NCBI RefSeq assembly: GCF_004766055.1
Contig: NZ_SPQR01000002.1
Coordinates: 310,001-374,000, forward strand
DNA length: 64,000 bases
Direction: 5' to 3'
Source: Desulfosporosinus sp. Sb-LF
GTDB taxonomy: Bacteria > Bacillota > Desulfitobacteriia > Desulfitobacteriales > Desulfitobacteriaceae
Under the pieces are notes generated by a model. It worked only from the letters and a program-made list of their open reading frames with translations, did not search any database and had not been told where the DNA came from. Both the position numbers and the translations under genes were made by a program. Positions 30,401 through 39,295 of this stretch are shown here, one piece after another. Within the stretch, counting starts at the first letter, position 1. The number at the start of each line of letters is the position of its first letter.

Positions 30401-31030
30401 GGCTGGGCTTATGATATCGGTTTTGGAGGTCTAGACCACGTCTTAGCTTCAGGAGACGATGTTAATGTGTTTGTTCTAGATACCGAGGTTTACTCAAATA
30501 CTGGAGGACAATCCTCTAAGTCTACTCCTCGGGCAGCTGTCGCTAAATTCGCTGCTGCGGGTAAGAAGATTCGTAAGAAAGATCTAGGCATGATTGCTAT
30601 GAGCTATGGATATGTTTATGTAGCTCAAATCGCTCTAGGCGCTAACATGGCTCAAACGATTAAAGTGATTAAAGAAGCAGAAGCTTATAAAGGACCTTCT
30701 TTGATTATTGCCTATGCTCCGTGTATTAATCATGGCCTCAAGGTGGGTATGACCAAGAGTGTACAAGAACAGAAGAAAGCAGTTGATTCTGGTTACTGGC
30801 ATCTCTATCATTATAATCCAGATCTGATAGACCAAGGCCAAAATCCATTTAGTCTTGATTCTAAAGAGCCAACCACGTCCTTCCGTGAGTTCATTATGGG
30901 CGAAGTTCGATACTCCTCCTTGGTGAATACTTTCCCAGATACTGCAGAGGAGCTATTTGCAGGGGCTGAGAAATACTCAAAGGTTCGCTATGAGTCCTAC
31001 AAACGCCTCGCTGACCAAAAATGGGACTAG
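27500..31030 (+). CDS. nifJ: pyruvate:ferredoxin (flavodoxin) oxidoreductase, single chain
   Basis: This enzyme converts pyruvate and CoA to acetyl-CoA, CO2 and reduced ferredoxin, a core anaerobic reaction. The 1176-residue chain fuses all domains. It starts with the N-terminal pyrimidine-binding domain ([17 protein letters not shown]). A 2x[4Fe-4S] ferredoxin domain near residues 690-765 carries [12 protein letters not shown] and [12 protein letters not shown]. The C-terminal TPP domain has [11 protein letters not shown] and [20 protein letters not shown], and a late cysteine (APCINHG) should complete the proximal cluster. It has AGGAGG and ends before a strong terminator, so it is monocistronic. 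Codon use looks more biased than its neighbours, as for a highly expressed gene; this is an impression, not a computed value. Confidence 0.97.
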   Translation: [1176 protein letters not shown]

Positions 31031-31065
31031 AAACTAATTCATAGGATTTTCAATATATCTTGATT

Positions 31066-31094
31066 GAGAGGGCAGGTTTACCTGCTCTCTTTTT
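31066..31094 (+). terminator. intrinsic terminator after nifJ
   Basis: GAGAGGGCAGG and CCTGCTCTC enclose TTTA and are followed by TTTTTG and further T runs. Confidence 0.9.
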
Positions 31095-31334
31095 GTTGTT
31101 TTTTTTACAATTACATAAATTCCTTGAAATAAAGTTAAGATATCTAGAAGTACAACCAGATTGTATTGGTCTAAGTGAATTCATGAAGTACACCATACTC
31201 AATTTTTGCCCTTAGTGTTTGCTTTTTGCATAGTTCATTTTTATCTTAAGTATGAAAAAACGTTACTTTCTTATATTGATTGATTTCCGACGTCATAACA
31301 TGAAAGCTTGCTATAAAAGTTAGAGGAGGGCATT
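31095..31334. other. AT-rich gap, nothing recognised
   Basis: This is the remainder of the 304-base nifJ-to-membrane-protein gap. It is AT-rich, with no open frame of note, no tRNA and no clear repeat. A ribosome site (GAGGAGG) sits just before the next start. Confidence 0.5.
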
Positions 31335-31871
31335 ATGAGCCACCTTATAATAAAGGTTTTTACAGATTATCAGATCATCGTAACTATAATAATTGTTGCG
31401 ATATCGTTGAAGTGGGGCGATTGGAGGAACTGGAAACGCTATTACCCAACCATGTTATTCTATATAACGGGTAATTTTGTCTATGATTTAATCGCCTATA
31501 ATTATCCTTTGTGGGAGTATGAATCCCCTTTGTTGAAGACCACTTTTAGTGACCTATTGATAGCCTTAGTATTCTATCCGGCAACAATTGTTTTATATCT
31601 ACCCCATATACCGAAAGGATTCCTGAAACAAGCTTTGTGGGTAACATTTTGGGTATGTGTTTATTCAATCGTGGAAATAGTTTCCTATGGATTTGGTTTT
31701 TTCTCTTATCATAACGGTTGGAGCATAGGGTGGTCTATATTATTTGATTGCTTTATGTTCCCCTTATTGTGGCTGCATTACAGAAAGCCAGTTTGGGGCT
31801 TGCTCATGGCAGTTGCAATGGCCTATACGGTTATATGGTATTTCCAAATACCTTTTTCTAGCATGAAGTAA
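31335..31871 (+). CDS. CBO0543-like multi-pass membrane protein
   Basis: The 178-residue protein has about five hydrophobic segments and conserved-looking aromatic stretches (WGDWRNWKRYYPTMLFY, HNGWSIGWSILFDCFMFPLLWLHY). I recognise this as the CBO0543 style of clostridial membrane protein, a family with no known function. It stands alone with GAGGAGGGC before the ATG. Nothing in the context suggests a role. Confidence 0.7.
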   Translation: MSHLIIKVFTDYQIIVTIIIVAISLKWGDWRNWKRYYPTMLFYITGNFVYDLIAYNYPLWEYESPLLKTTFSDLLIALVFYPATIVLYLPHIPKGFLKQALWVTFWVCVYSIVEIVSYGFGFFSYHNGWSIGWSILFDCFMFPLLWLHYRKPVWGLLMAVAMAYTVIWYFQIPFSSMK

Positions 31872-32187
31872 GACGAAGGATAGTCAGTTAGATAAAATCT
31901 AGATGTATCTAAAATAAGTTGGCTATGGAAAGTCACCATATTTTTTGCAACCTCATTTTTGACATGATTTTATATAAATGGAGTATCCTTAATATTCGGC
32001 ACATTGGCAGTAGGCTATTTCCTAATTCTCCGAGCCCTATTTATAGGGATATTAATGTTAACTAACCGTTTTTCGTGCTAAAGTGAACCACTTTCACCTA
32101 AGTTTGAAACATCTCTCGCAATCCTAGTTCCTGGCGAACATATTGATTACCTCTGGAATAAGATGTGCAAAAGAGAGAAGGGCGGTG
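31872..32187. other. 316-base gap with weak terminator-like hairpin
   Basis: A short ATGG-AAAGTCA-CCAT hairpin followed by ATTTTTT (about 31924-31947) may end the preceding gene. Otherwise I see nothing recognisable. The 3' part reads in frame with the DUF2935 gene from a TTG at 32143 that lacks a ribosome site. Confidence 0.4.
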
Positions 32188-33138
32188 TTGGCTACGGGTA
32201 GTGTGCCAATGATTGGAAACTTTGTCCGTGAGTCACTAGATCTACACTTGTTTTTCGCCCGAATTATGAGAGAACATGCCATTTTCCTGCAAGCTAGTTT
32301 TTATCCGAAAGATGTTACTTATGCTCAGCAAGCGGAACAATTTAAGTGTCAATATGACGAAATTCTTAAGGAAGCCCTGATGCTGAGCGATTGTACAGCC
32401 TCTGTAGAGGTACTGAAATCTGGAGAATTGGTCACTAATGAAACTTTGCGTTCTGAGCAGAAGACCCAGGAACTAACAGGAATATTGATTGATATGACGT
32501 TAACGACAGAAGAATTTAGAGTAACCCAAGACCAAGGGACTATTCCAGCTGAGATCCAACCGCAGGTTAGTGAATTAAATCATAAATCGATAAATCTTAC
32601 GACCTCTTTTGCGAAATTTAAGGCTATGGTATTGAATCAAGTCACCCACTGTCATCTAGCGACCAATTTGTTCCCTTCACAGTTAGAACATGTTTACAGA
32701 GAAGCCCTCTTTTATCTTAAGGTTATAAAGCGAATGCAAAACAATCAGTTCGTGGATGGCCGTGTCGACTTGTTTGAACAAGAGGTTTTTTGGGGTGAAA
32801 TCATGGAAGAACATGCAATGTTCGTACGGCATCTCTTAGACCCGTCCGAAAAGGAACTTTGCCGTAAGGCGAGGGATTTAGCGCGGCGATTTGAACAGTT
32901 GGAACAAAAAATGAAAGGCGAGGGATTGCCAGCTTCTAGCTTTGGACGACTTAGGCAAGAAAATATTGCTGCAACATTATCAATTGCTGAATTTAAAGCT
33001 ACGGGCACGGAACTCCTTTTGGCTTGTCAGGTTAAATCGTTATTATCCCCGCTCTTAACGGACCATACGTTGAGGGAAGCCAACTACTACTTGAGAATTT
33101 TACAGTCATGGAAACCAGGTTATATCGGTCGAGGTTAA
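32188..33138 (+). CDS. DUF2935 family protein (duplicated helical EHA domain)
   Basis: The protein is made of two similar all-helical halves. The first carries ARIMREHAIFLQASF (about 20-40) and the second GEIMEEHAMFVRHLL (about 200-220), so it is an internal duplication. Both halves keep E/H residues that could bind metal; this is inference. The family is common in spore-forming Firmicutes and uncharacterised. The start is uncertain: I use TTG 32188 (MATGSVPMIGNF) because AAGGG lies five bases upstream, while ATG 32209 is another choice. The length is about 316 residues. Confidence 0.75.
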   Translation: MATGSVPMIGNFVRESLDLHLFFARIMREHAIFLQASFYPKDVTYAQQAEQFKCQYDEILKEALMLSDCTASVEVLKSGELVTNETLRSEQKTQELTGILIDMTLTTEEFRVTQDQGTIPAEIQPQVSELNHKSINLTTSFAKFKAMVLNQVTHCHLATNLFPSQLEHVYREALFYLKVIKRMQNNQFVDGRVDLFEQEVFWGEIMEEHAMFVRHLLDPSEKELCRKARDLARRFEQLEQKMKGEGLPASSFGRLRQENIAATLSIAEFKATGTELLLACQVKSLLSPLLTDHTLREANYYLRILQSWKPGYIGRG

Positions 33139-33178
33139 CCGCGATTGACTAGAAAAGTTCATAATGAACTTTAAGACG

Positions 33179-33237
33179 TAAACGGATAAAGAGAAGGATG
33201 CAGGCACATGCATTCTTCCTTGATCCGTTACTTTTTT
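33179..33237 (+). terminator. intrinsic terminator after DUF2935 gene
   Basis: AACGGAT...GAAGGATGCA and TGCATTCTTC...ATCCGTT form a long, slightly interrupted stem followed by ACTTTTTT. Confidence 0.75.
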
Positions 33238-33383
33238 CCATGCAAGGGAGAAGAGTTGTTCACTTTGCTCCGTATTCACTACAAGGAACCTCGTTGGGTT
33301 TGGTTGATATGACATATTCCGGAATACCTTTATAAAGTATAGGATTTGAAGGATTATAATAACGCTAGGGTTCGACATCAAAA

Positions 33384-33424
33384 ACAAGAGCATTTCACAC
33401 ATAAAAGTAGTGAAATGCTCTTGT
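33384..33424. repeat. perfect 15-bp inverted repeat, probable terminator
   Basis: ACAAGAGCATTTCAC (33384-33398) and its exact complement (33410-33424) are separated by 11 bases and followed by CCTTTT. It sits in the 388-base gap between the DUF2935 gene and gerAA, after another terminator, with no gene between the two. Apart from these hairpins and the promoter at 33476, the gap holds nothing I recognise. Confidence 0.7.
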
Positions 33425-33475
33425 CCTTTTAGGGGGTTGGGTTTTGTCCCGTAGAGAAGAGAACCAAAGACTTAC

Positions 33476-33504
33476 GAATAATCGACTCGTTGTCGGACAA
33501 AATA
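33476..33504 (+). promoter_or_regulatory. candidate sigma-G promoter of the gerA operon
   Basis: GAATA (33476-33480), a 17-base spacer and CAAAATA (33498-33504) resemble the sigma-G pattern gnATr / cAtnnTA. It lies 22 bases before the GTG start. Germinant receptor operons are sigma-G controlled in Bacillus. Confidence 0.4.
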
Positions 33505-33526
33505 AGCTTGATAAGGAGGGGGAAAC

Positions 33527-35101
33527 GTGCGCAGCTGGATGAAAATGATCAAAGAACTCACCATTCGCCCGAAGGGAGAACGCCAGATACGGAAGTCTCC
33601 CTCGTATTCCTTTGAAGAGGATCTAAATAAGCCTTTATCTGGGACTGCAGTGAAGGAGATCTTATCTAAGAGTAGCGATGTCGTGTTCAGGGAGTTTTCT
33701 CTTCAAGGGAAAGAACTTATACCCTGTATCTTAGCGGCAGTGGATGGGATGGTAGACAAAAATCTACTCGATCAATTTATTCTTAAACCTCTCATGGTGG
33801 ATTTGGCTGGACATCAGGAATTTTCCCAAGTGACATTATCAAATGTTGTGGATAAACTGCAGAGTCTACTTCCTGGCCTAGAACTTAAGAAAATATTCAA
33901 AATGGGAGAAGCACTAGATGCCGTTTTGTCCGGTGATGCGGTTATGTTTTTCGGCGATACTGAAGTGGGGATCGTTCTCGGTGCCAAGGGATGGGCTAAT
34001 CGTGGCGTTACTGAACCAATCACGGAGTCGATCGTCAAAGGGCCGCGTGAGGGATTTTCGGAAACGCTTCGGATTAACACCTCACTTTTGCGGCGCAAGA
34101 TCAAACATCCCTCCTTACGGATAATCTCCTTAAAACTTGGTGACATAACGAAGACCGATATTGTAGTCACATATATCGAGAAAATAGCAAGTCCAGATAT
34201 CGTCTCCGAAGTTTTTAGGAGGCTGAGTAAGATTAAGATTGATGCCATGCTAGGTAATGGATATATTGAGGAAATGATTGAGGATAATCCCTATTCGCCC
34301 TTTCCTCAAATCTCCTTTACTGAGCGTCCAGATGTCCTGGCGGGGAAGCTACTGGAGGGGAAAGTGGCAATTATTGTCGATGGAACCCCCATAGTCCTTG
34401 TGGTACCAGCAGTATTGACGCAGTTTTTAAATGTGAATGAAGACTATTACCAACGGGCCATGGTAGCAATCCTTGCTCGTTTTGTCAGGTTTGTTGGAGC
34501 ATTTGTAGCTATCATGGCTCCTAGCGTATACATAGCAGTAACGACATTTCATCAGGAAATTATACCGACAGACCTCCTGATGAGCATATCGGCAGGCCGG
34601 CAAGGAGTGCCCTTTCCAGCCCTGCTAGAGGCCTTGATTATGACGGTCACTCTAGAAATATTGCAGGAAGCGGGGCTCCGTTTACCAAAACCTATTGGGT
34701 CGACGATTGGAATTGTAGGGGCACTTATTATTGGTGATGCAGCAGTGAAGGCAGGGCTGGTCAGCCCCCTAATGGTCATAATCATTGGATTAACGGCTGT
34801 AGCGAGTTATGCAATTCCAACCTTCGATTTGGGTCTGGCGGTTCGGCTTATTCGATTCCCATTTATGGTTTTGGCGGGTGTACTTGGTTTCTTTGGGGTA
34901 TCGGTAGGTATTTATGTGGTCACTATTCACCTGCTAGGCCTTCGTTCTTTCGGAGTGCCATACTTGAGCCCGATTGCTCCTTTGCGTGTGCGGGCCTTGT
35001 TACAAGATACGTTTGTTCGGGCTCCCTGGTGGGCGTTAAAACGTCGTCCTCAACTTATCGATGTTGAGGAACCCCGATCAGGAGAGAAAGGGAAAGGGTA
35101 A
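33527..35101 (+). CDS. gerAA: spore germination protein GerAA-type (receptor A subunit)
   Basis: This is the A subunit of a nutrient germinant receptor in the spore inner membrane. The 524-residue protein has a soluble N-terminal region (about 1-290) with the family stretch DTEVGIVLGAKGWANRGVTEP-like, then about five membrane segments (about 290-460) and a short C-terminal tail. The start is GTG with AAGGAGGGGG. It is followed after 2 bases by gerAB and by an overlapping gerAC, the standard ABC order. Confidence 0.92.
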   Translation: MRSWMKMIKELTIRPKGERQIRKSPSYSFEEDLNKPLSGTAVKEILSKSSDVVFREFSLQGKELIPCILAAVDGMVDKNLLDQFILKPLMVDLAGHQEFSQVTLSNVVDKLQSLLPGLELKKIFKMGEALDAVLSGDAVMFFGDTEVGIVLGAKGWANRGVTEPITESIVKGPREGFSETLRINTSLLRRKIKHPSLRIISLKLGDITKTDIVVTYIEKIASPDIVSEVFRRLSKIKIDAMLGNGYIEEMIEDNPYSPFPQISFTERPDVLAGKLLEGKVAIIVDGTPIVLVVPAVLTQFLNVNEDYYQRAMVAILARFVRFVGAFVAIMAPSVYIAVTTFHQEIIPTDLLMSISAGRQGVPFPALLEALIMTVTLEILQEAGLRLPKPIGSTIGIVGALIIGDAAVKAGLVSPLMVIIIGLTAVASYAIPTFDLGLAVRLIRFPFMVLAGVLGFFGVSVGIYVVTIHLLGLRSFGVPYLSPIAPLRVRALLQDTFVRAPWWALKRRPQLIDVEEPRSGEKGKG

Positions 35102-35103
35102 CA

Positions 35104-36198
35104 ATGGAAAGAATCTCTCCACATCAATTTATGACATTAGGGTCAGCTGTACTCCTGGGGACAACGTTCCTCCCCATAGCATTGATTGTTACCGGAGTTG
35201 GTGGGCGGGATGGCTGGATGAGCATCTTGCCTGGATTTGTCATGGGAATTCCTTACGGACTAATGGTGCTCTCTTTCTTGGCACAGTATCCACAAAAGAA
35301 CTTGTTACAGATCACAGAAATACTCCTCGGTAAATGGATCGGGAAAATCATAGGGATCATGTATATCTTAATCACGGGTTACTTTGGGGGATTATTGCTA
35401 GGGCAAGTCGGGAATATCTATGAAGGTTCGATTATGCCCTTAACCCCCTTCTGGCTGTTCTGCCTAGGAGCACTACTACTCGTCTTCTACTTGGTAAGCT
35501 CTGGAATCGAAGTGCTTGCTCGCTTCTCCGAAGCCATATTCCCTGTGATCGTGCTCGCGTTGGTGCTGAATCTTGGTCTCTCTATACCGCGGATGGAACA
35601 AGGGGAACTTATGCCTATCTTAAGTGAAGGAATAAAACCCCTTTTATTCGGGGTAATCAAAACTTTACCTTTTGCGATGGAGTATACCCTCTTTTTAACG
35701 GGAATCCTTACGTTTCTTCCCACCGGTAAGCAAGAATTTGGCCAACTGAAAAGAGAGATTTGGCGAGCAGTTTTCTTGGTGGGCAGCCTAGATACTATGG
35801 TTGTCTTAATTCAGATTCTTGTCTTTGGACCCACTGAAACCGTCCGTATTGTGTATGGTTTATTAGAATTAGGGAAGATGGTGGAAGTAAGTCGGACGGT
35901 AGCGGGGGTTGAATCCATATTTCTGGGGGTTTGGCTTGGAGCAGCAGCCATAAAAATAGGTGCTTTCTTTTTCATGTCGACTTGGGGTTTAGAATCAGTC
36001 TTTAACTTGAAAGGCCTAAAATGGAACCTTGCCGTGGGTACCGTATTCGTGGGGATCGCCCTCGGGTTTACAAGAGCTCCTAATTTGATTACGGAAATTT
36101 CACTTGTTGACAATTATGTGATCTTGCCTTTTACCTCCGTTTGGATCCTCGCCCTTTGGGGAATCTCCCGCTGGAAGAAGGGAGCTGGTGTGCAATGA
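35104..36198 (+). CDS. gerAB: spore germination protein GerAB-type (receptor B subunit)
   Basis: The B subunit is an integral membrane protein of the APC superfamily and is thought to bind the germinant. The 364 residues hold about ten membrane segments, beginning ISPHQFMTLGSAVLLGTTFL. The 3' end overlaps gerAC in ATGA, showing translational coupling. Confidence 0.92.
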   Translation: MERISPHQFMTLGSAVLLGTTFLPIALIVTGVGGRDGWMSILPGFVMGIPYGLMVLSFLAQYPQKNLLQITEILLGKWIGKIIGIMYILITGYFGGLLLGQVGNIYEGSIMPLTPFWLFCLGALLLVFYLVSSGIEVLARFSEAIFPVIVLALVLNLGLSIPRMEQGELMPILSEGIKPLLFGVIKTLPFAMEYTLFLTGILTFLPTGKQEFGQLKREIWRAVFLVGSLDTMVVLIQILVFGPTETVRIVYGLLELGKMVEVSRTVAGVESIFLGVWLGAAAIKIGAFFFMSTWGLESVFNLKGLKWNLAVGTVFVGIALGFTRAPNLITEISLVDNYVILPFTSVWILALWGISRWKKGAGVQ

Positions 36199-37397
36199 AA
36201 AGTAATAGGAAACGCAAAGTTATGCTTTTATTGATCTTAATGGCTTGTAGTCTATTCTTAAATGGCTGTTGGGATAAACAGGAAGTGGAAGAATTGGCCC
36301 CTTTGGTCGGGGTAGGATTTGATCTCGGTCAAAAGCCTGGTACGTTTCTTATTACGGAACAATATGCACTACCCAAAAAAGGTGCAGCAGCCTCAGAGAT
36401 TGAAGGCTGGACGTATAGTTCTGAGGTTTCAAGTGCCCGGGAAATGAATGAGATGACTTCCAAGCTTCTAAATCTCCAACCTTTTATGGGTTCACTAAAG
36501 GTTATCGTCATTGGCGAAGATGCAGCAAAAGTTGGTTTTAAAGATATGTTGGATTTCGCACAACGCTTATCTGAATTTCGCCGGTCGATGTATCTGGTTT
36601 TAGCCAAAGGAAAAGCCGAAAGCCTATTAAACATGAAATTGCGCAAAGGGGAACTACCGGCGATGTTCCTTAAAAGTAATATCGAAACAGGGAAAACTAT
36701 CTCGACTTTCCCAACAGTACGCTTAGGGCATTATCTTACGGTTTTGGGTAGGAAAAGTACAGCGCCAATTCTCCCGATGATTGAGAGTATAAAACCGGGG
36801 GATGGGGGCATTGAATACGAAGCGAAGGATGGGGATGGGGCACAAGAAGCTCGGTTTCAAGGTTCCGGCGTTTTTCGAGAGGACCGTTTAATTGATTTCC
36901 TCACGGACGATGAAACTAAAGGGTATATGTGGCTAGAAAACCAAGTTGTACAGCGCTTAATCAATACGGTGGGTCTTGAAGAAAGTCAGGTTAATTTTAG
37001 TGGGCAAGTTATAAAATCTAGGACAAAGTACAAAGTGAACGATAATAACGGAACAATAGAGCTTCAATACCGGATCAAAGTGAGTATTTCAGTTGACGAA
37101 GTGATGGGACTAAAGAAACGGCTTTCGGAGCCAGAGTGGGTGGATTTTATGAAAGGGGCAGAAAAGAGCTTTGCTAAGGTAATTCAGAAAGAATGTGAGC
37201 TTTCTATTAAGAAGGAAAGAGAGTTGGGCTTGGATTTCTTAGGAATTGGACGGCACATTGAACAGCGAAATCCAGCGTATTGGAAGACGGTTAAGGATCA
37301 TTGGGAGGATGATATCGCAGATTTTCCAGTTTCAGTGAATGTTGAAGTCACTATTAATCATTCGGGAATGTCAGGTAACAGCGTAACGACTAATTGA
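36195..37397 (+). CDS. gerAC: spore germination lipoprotein GerAC-type (receptor C subunit)
   Basis: The C subunit is a lipoprotein on the outer face of the spore inner membrane. The 400-residue chain has a signal peptide with lipobox LNGC (cysteine near residue 24) followed by WDKQEVEELAPLVGVGFD, the family hallmark. The start ATG overlaps the gerAB stop; a start at 36141 would run inside gerAB. The ligand cannot be read from the sequence. Confidence 0.92.
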   Translation: MKSNRKRKVMLLLILMACSLFLNGCWDKQEVEELAPLVGVGFDLGQKPGTFLITEQYALPKKGAAASEIEGWTYSSEVSSAREMNEMTSKLLNLQPFMGSLKVIVIGEDAAKVGFKDMLDFAQRLSEFRRSMYLVLAKGKAESLLNMKLRKGELPAMFLKSNIETGKTISTFPTVRLGHYLTVLGRKSTAPILPMIESIKPGDGGIEYEAKDGDGAQEARFQGSGVFREDRLIDFLTDDETKGYMWLENQVVQRLINTVGLEESQVNFSGQVIKSRTKYKVNDNNGTIELQYRIKVSISVDEVMGLKKRLSEPEWVDFMKGAEKSFAKVIQKECELSIKKERELGLDFLGIGRHIEQRNPAYWKTVKDHWEDDIADFPVSVNVEVTINHSGMSGNSVTTN

Positions 37398-37446
37398 ACT
37401 CGAGAGGGGTAAGACTAGGGGTAGATGTAACTAGGAGGAATATAAA

Positions 37447-37680
37447 ATGATGAAGACAATTCATGAAGAAAACAACGTGCAGGAAATCGTTGTAAACGAA
37501 GCAAAAATTCTACCCATATGTTATCGCTGTGCTCAGGTTCCTAAAAATGGATTGTATGATGGGTTCCGGATTGAGGGAATGTTTTTTTGTTCGGATTGCC
37601 AGGAGGAATTGTTTACGGCTGAGCCGGGCTCTCCTGAATATAAAGAATTTCAGTTTTTGATAAAGGAAATTCTCTTTTAA
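37447..37680 (+). CDS. Gin/CsfB-like anti-sigma-G zinc protein
   Basis: This 77-residue protein has two zinc-knuckle pairs, CYRC (about 25) and CSDC (about 49), and ends in a helical PGSPEYKEFQFLIKEILF. The family protein Gin (CsfB) in Bacillus binds and inhibits sigma-G and sigma-E, and is normally found near holB, as here. The ATG has AGGAGG. The family call is good; partner sigma factors are inferred. Confidence 0.8.
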   Translation: MMKTIHEENNVQEIVVNEAKILPICYRCAQVPKNGLYDGFRIEGMFFCSDCQEELFTAEPGSPEYKEFQFLIKEILF

Positions 37681-37688
37681 CCCTTAGA

Positions 37689-37710
37689 GGCAATTCATGA
37701 ATTGCCCTTT
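37689..37710 (+). terminator. probable terminator after gin-like gene
   Basis: GGCAATT-CATG-AATTGCC is a palindromic hairpin followed by CTTTA. The T run is short. Confidence 0.5.
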
Positions 37711-37838
37711 ATCCTAGTGTCGGAAAAATATCGATGAAATTCATTGTGGATGAAAAATTTCCTAATTCGTGTTAAACTATAAGGAATACCATGTATTAAC
37801 TATGTTTTGGCGAATAGTCAGGTGAGTGGAGGTTATCG

Positions 37839-39275
37839 GTGGGTAAACTGGGAGAGGGATTGAGCCGTTATCAGAAACTAGGATTCTGCTCGTTCCATAC
37901 TCCTGGCCATAAAGGTCGGGAGGAATTTTTTGATGGCTTAGACTTTAGGAGCTTTGACTTAACAGAGCTTCCAGGCCTCGATATGCTTCATTCACCGAGT
38001 GGAATTATTGCTGAGGCCCAAAAACGTTCGGCTGAGGTTTTTGGAGCTGAGGAGACGTTTTTCCTAATCAATGGAGGAACGGTCGGAAATCAAGCGATGT
38101 TTCTATCTCTGGAAGAAACATCGGATAAACGTGTTGTTGTTGAGAGAAGCTCTCATCGTTCCGTAATGTCGGCTTTAGTTTTAAGTGGAAGGAAACCGCA
38201 CTATGTGATACCCACAGTTCATCCGGAATTTAACCTTCCTTTAGGATTGGATGTTGGGAAACAACGCATTCCGTGGCCGGAAATTTCTGCTTGCCATGTG
38301 ACGTATCCCAGTTATTACGGGACAGGCTTCGAATTAAACCAATTATTAGATGAGAGAAAGCGTATGGGGTGTAATACACCTATTCTTGTCGATCAAGCAC
38401 ACGGTTCACATTATCTAGGCCCACTTTTTCCTCCGAGTGCTTTAGAGCTTGGTGCAGACCTTGTCCTACATAGTTCTCATAAGACCTTAAGTGCCTTGAC
38501 TCAGTCGGCTATGCTTCATGTTCAAGGAGATAGGATTTCTCGCACCCGCTTGAGGCAAAGCCTAGAAATTCTGCAATCTTCAAGTCCGAGTTATTTACTT
38601 CTGGCTTCATTAGAAAGGGCTGGAGAATTCGCTTTGAATTTTGGACGTTGGGCTAGTCTTCGAGAAGAAGTCGAAACTCTTCATCGCAAAGTTGGCAGAA
38701 ATTTTCGCATCCTCTCTCAAAAAGATGCCGGAAGCTACGACATTCACACAGTGGATTGGTCTAAAATCTTAATTAATACCTTGCCCCTTGGTGTTCCTGC
38801 TTCTCGCTGTGTGGAATACCTCCGAGAAAGTTACGGGATTGAACCAGAGTTGTGGGATGAGGAAAATATTCTGTTCATGTTAGGAATTGGGAACATGCCA
38901 GAGGATGTCCGAAGGCTTACAAAGGGGTTAGAAAGTTTAGCGGAGTCAGCGTCCGGTTTCCCTCGTTTGCCTGGATTCGTAGAATTGAAAAAGCGAGTGC
39001 AATACGATGGAAACGTAATTCCTCCCTTGCCTAATTTAATTCTTTCTCCGAGGGAAGCTTTCTTCGCACATAAACGACAAATTTCTCTCAAGGAAAGTTT
39101 GGGACATGTTGTCGGGGAAACCATCTCCCCTTATCCGCCCGGAATACCTGTCATCGTGATGGGCGAACTAATGACTCCTGAAGTACTGGGTACACTCCTC
39201 ACCGCTGGAGAGGGGCGTTGGCAAGGGTGGGACGGCTTTAGAAACCAAACAATATGGGTGGTCGATCAGGAATAA
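37839..39275 (+). CDS. Orn/Lys/Arg decarboxylase family PLP enzyme (YaaO-like)
   Basis: This fold-type I PLP enzyme of 478 residues belongs to the short arginine/lysine/ornithine decarboxylase branch. TPGHKG is near residue 21, the PLP-contacting DQAHG at 185-189, and the Schiff-base lysine is K215 in HSSHKTLSALTQ. The substrate is not certain; the B. subtilis neighbour YaaO is annotated only broadly. The start is GTG with GGAGG six bases before. In Bacillus yaaO is followed by tmk, but here holB follows directly. SpeD in this window suggests polyamine synthesis, which a decarboxylase would feed. Confidence 0.88.
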   Translation: MGKLGEGLSRYQKLGFCSFHTPGHKGREEFFDGLDFRSFDLTELPGLDMLHSPSGIIAEAQKRSAEVFGAEETFFLINGGTVGNQAMFLSLEETSDKRVVVERSSHRSVMSALVLSGRKPHYVIPTVHPEFNLPLGLDVGKQRIPWPEISACHVTYPSYYGTGFELNQLLDERKRMGCNTPILVDQAHGSHYLGPLFPPSALELGADLVLHSSHKTLSALTQSAMLHVQGDRISRTRLRQSLEILQSSSPSYLLLASLERAGEFALNFGRWASLREEVETLHRKVGRNFRILSQKDAGSYDIHTVDWSKILINTLPLGVPASRCVEYLRESYGIEPELWDEENILFMLGIGNMPEDVRRLTKGLESLAESASGFPRLPGFVELKKRVQYDGNVIPPLPNLILSPREAFFAHKRQISLKESLGHVVGETISPYPPGIPVIVMGELMTPEVLGTLLTAGEGRWQGWDGFRNQTIWVVDQE

Positions 39276-39295
39276 GGGATGAAAATGGAGATATC

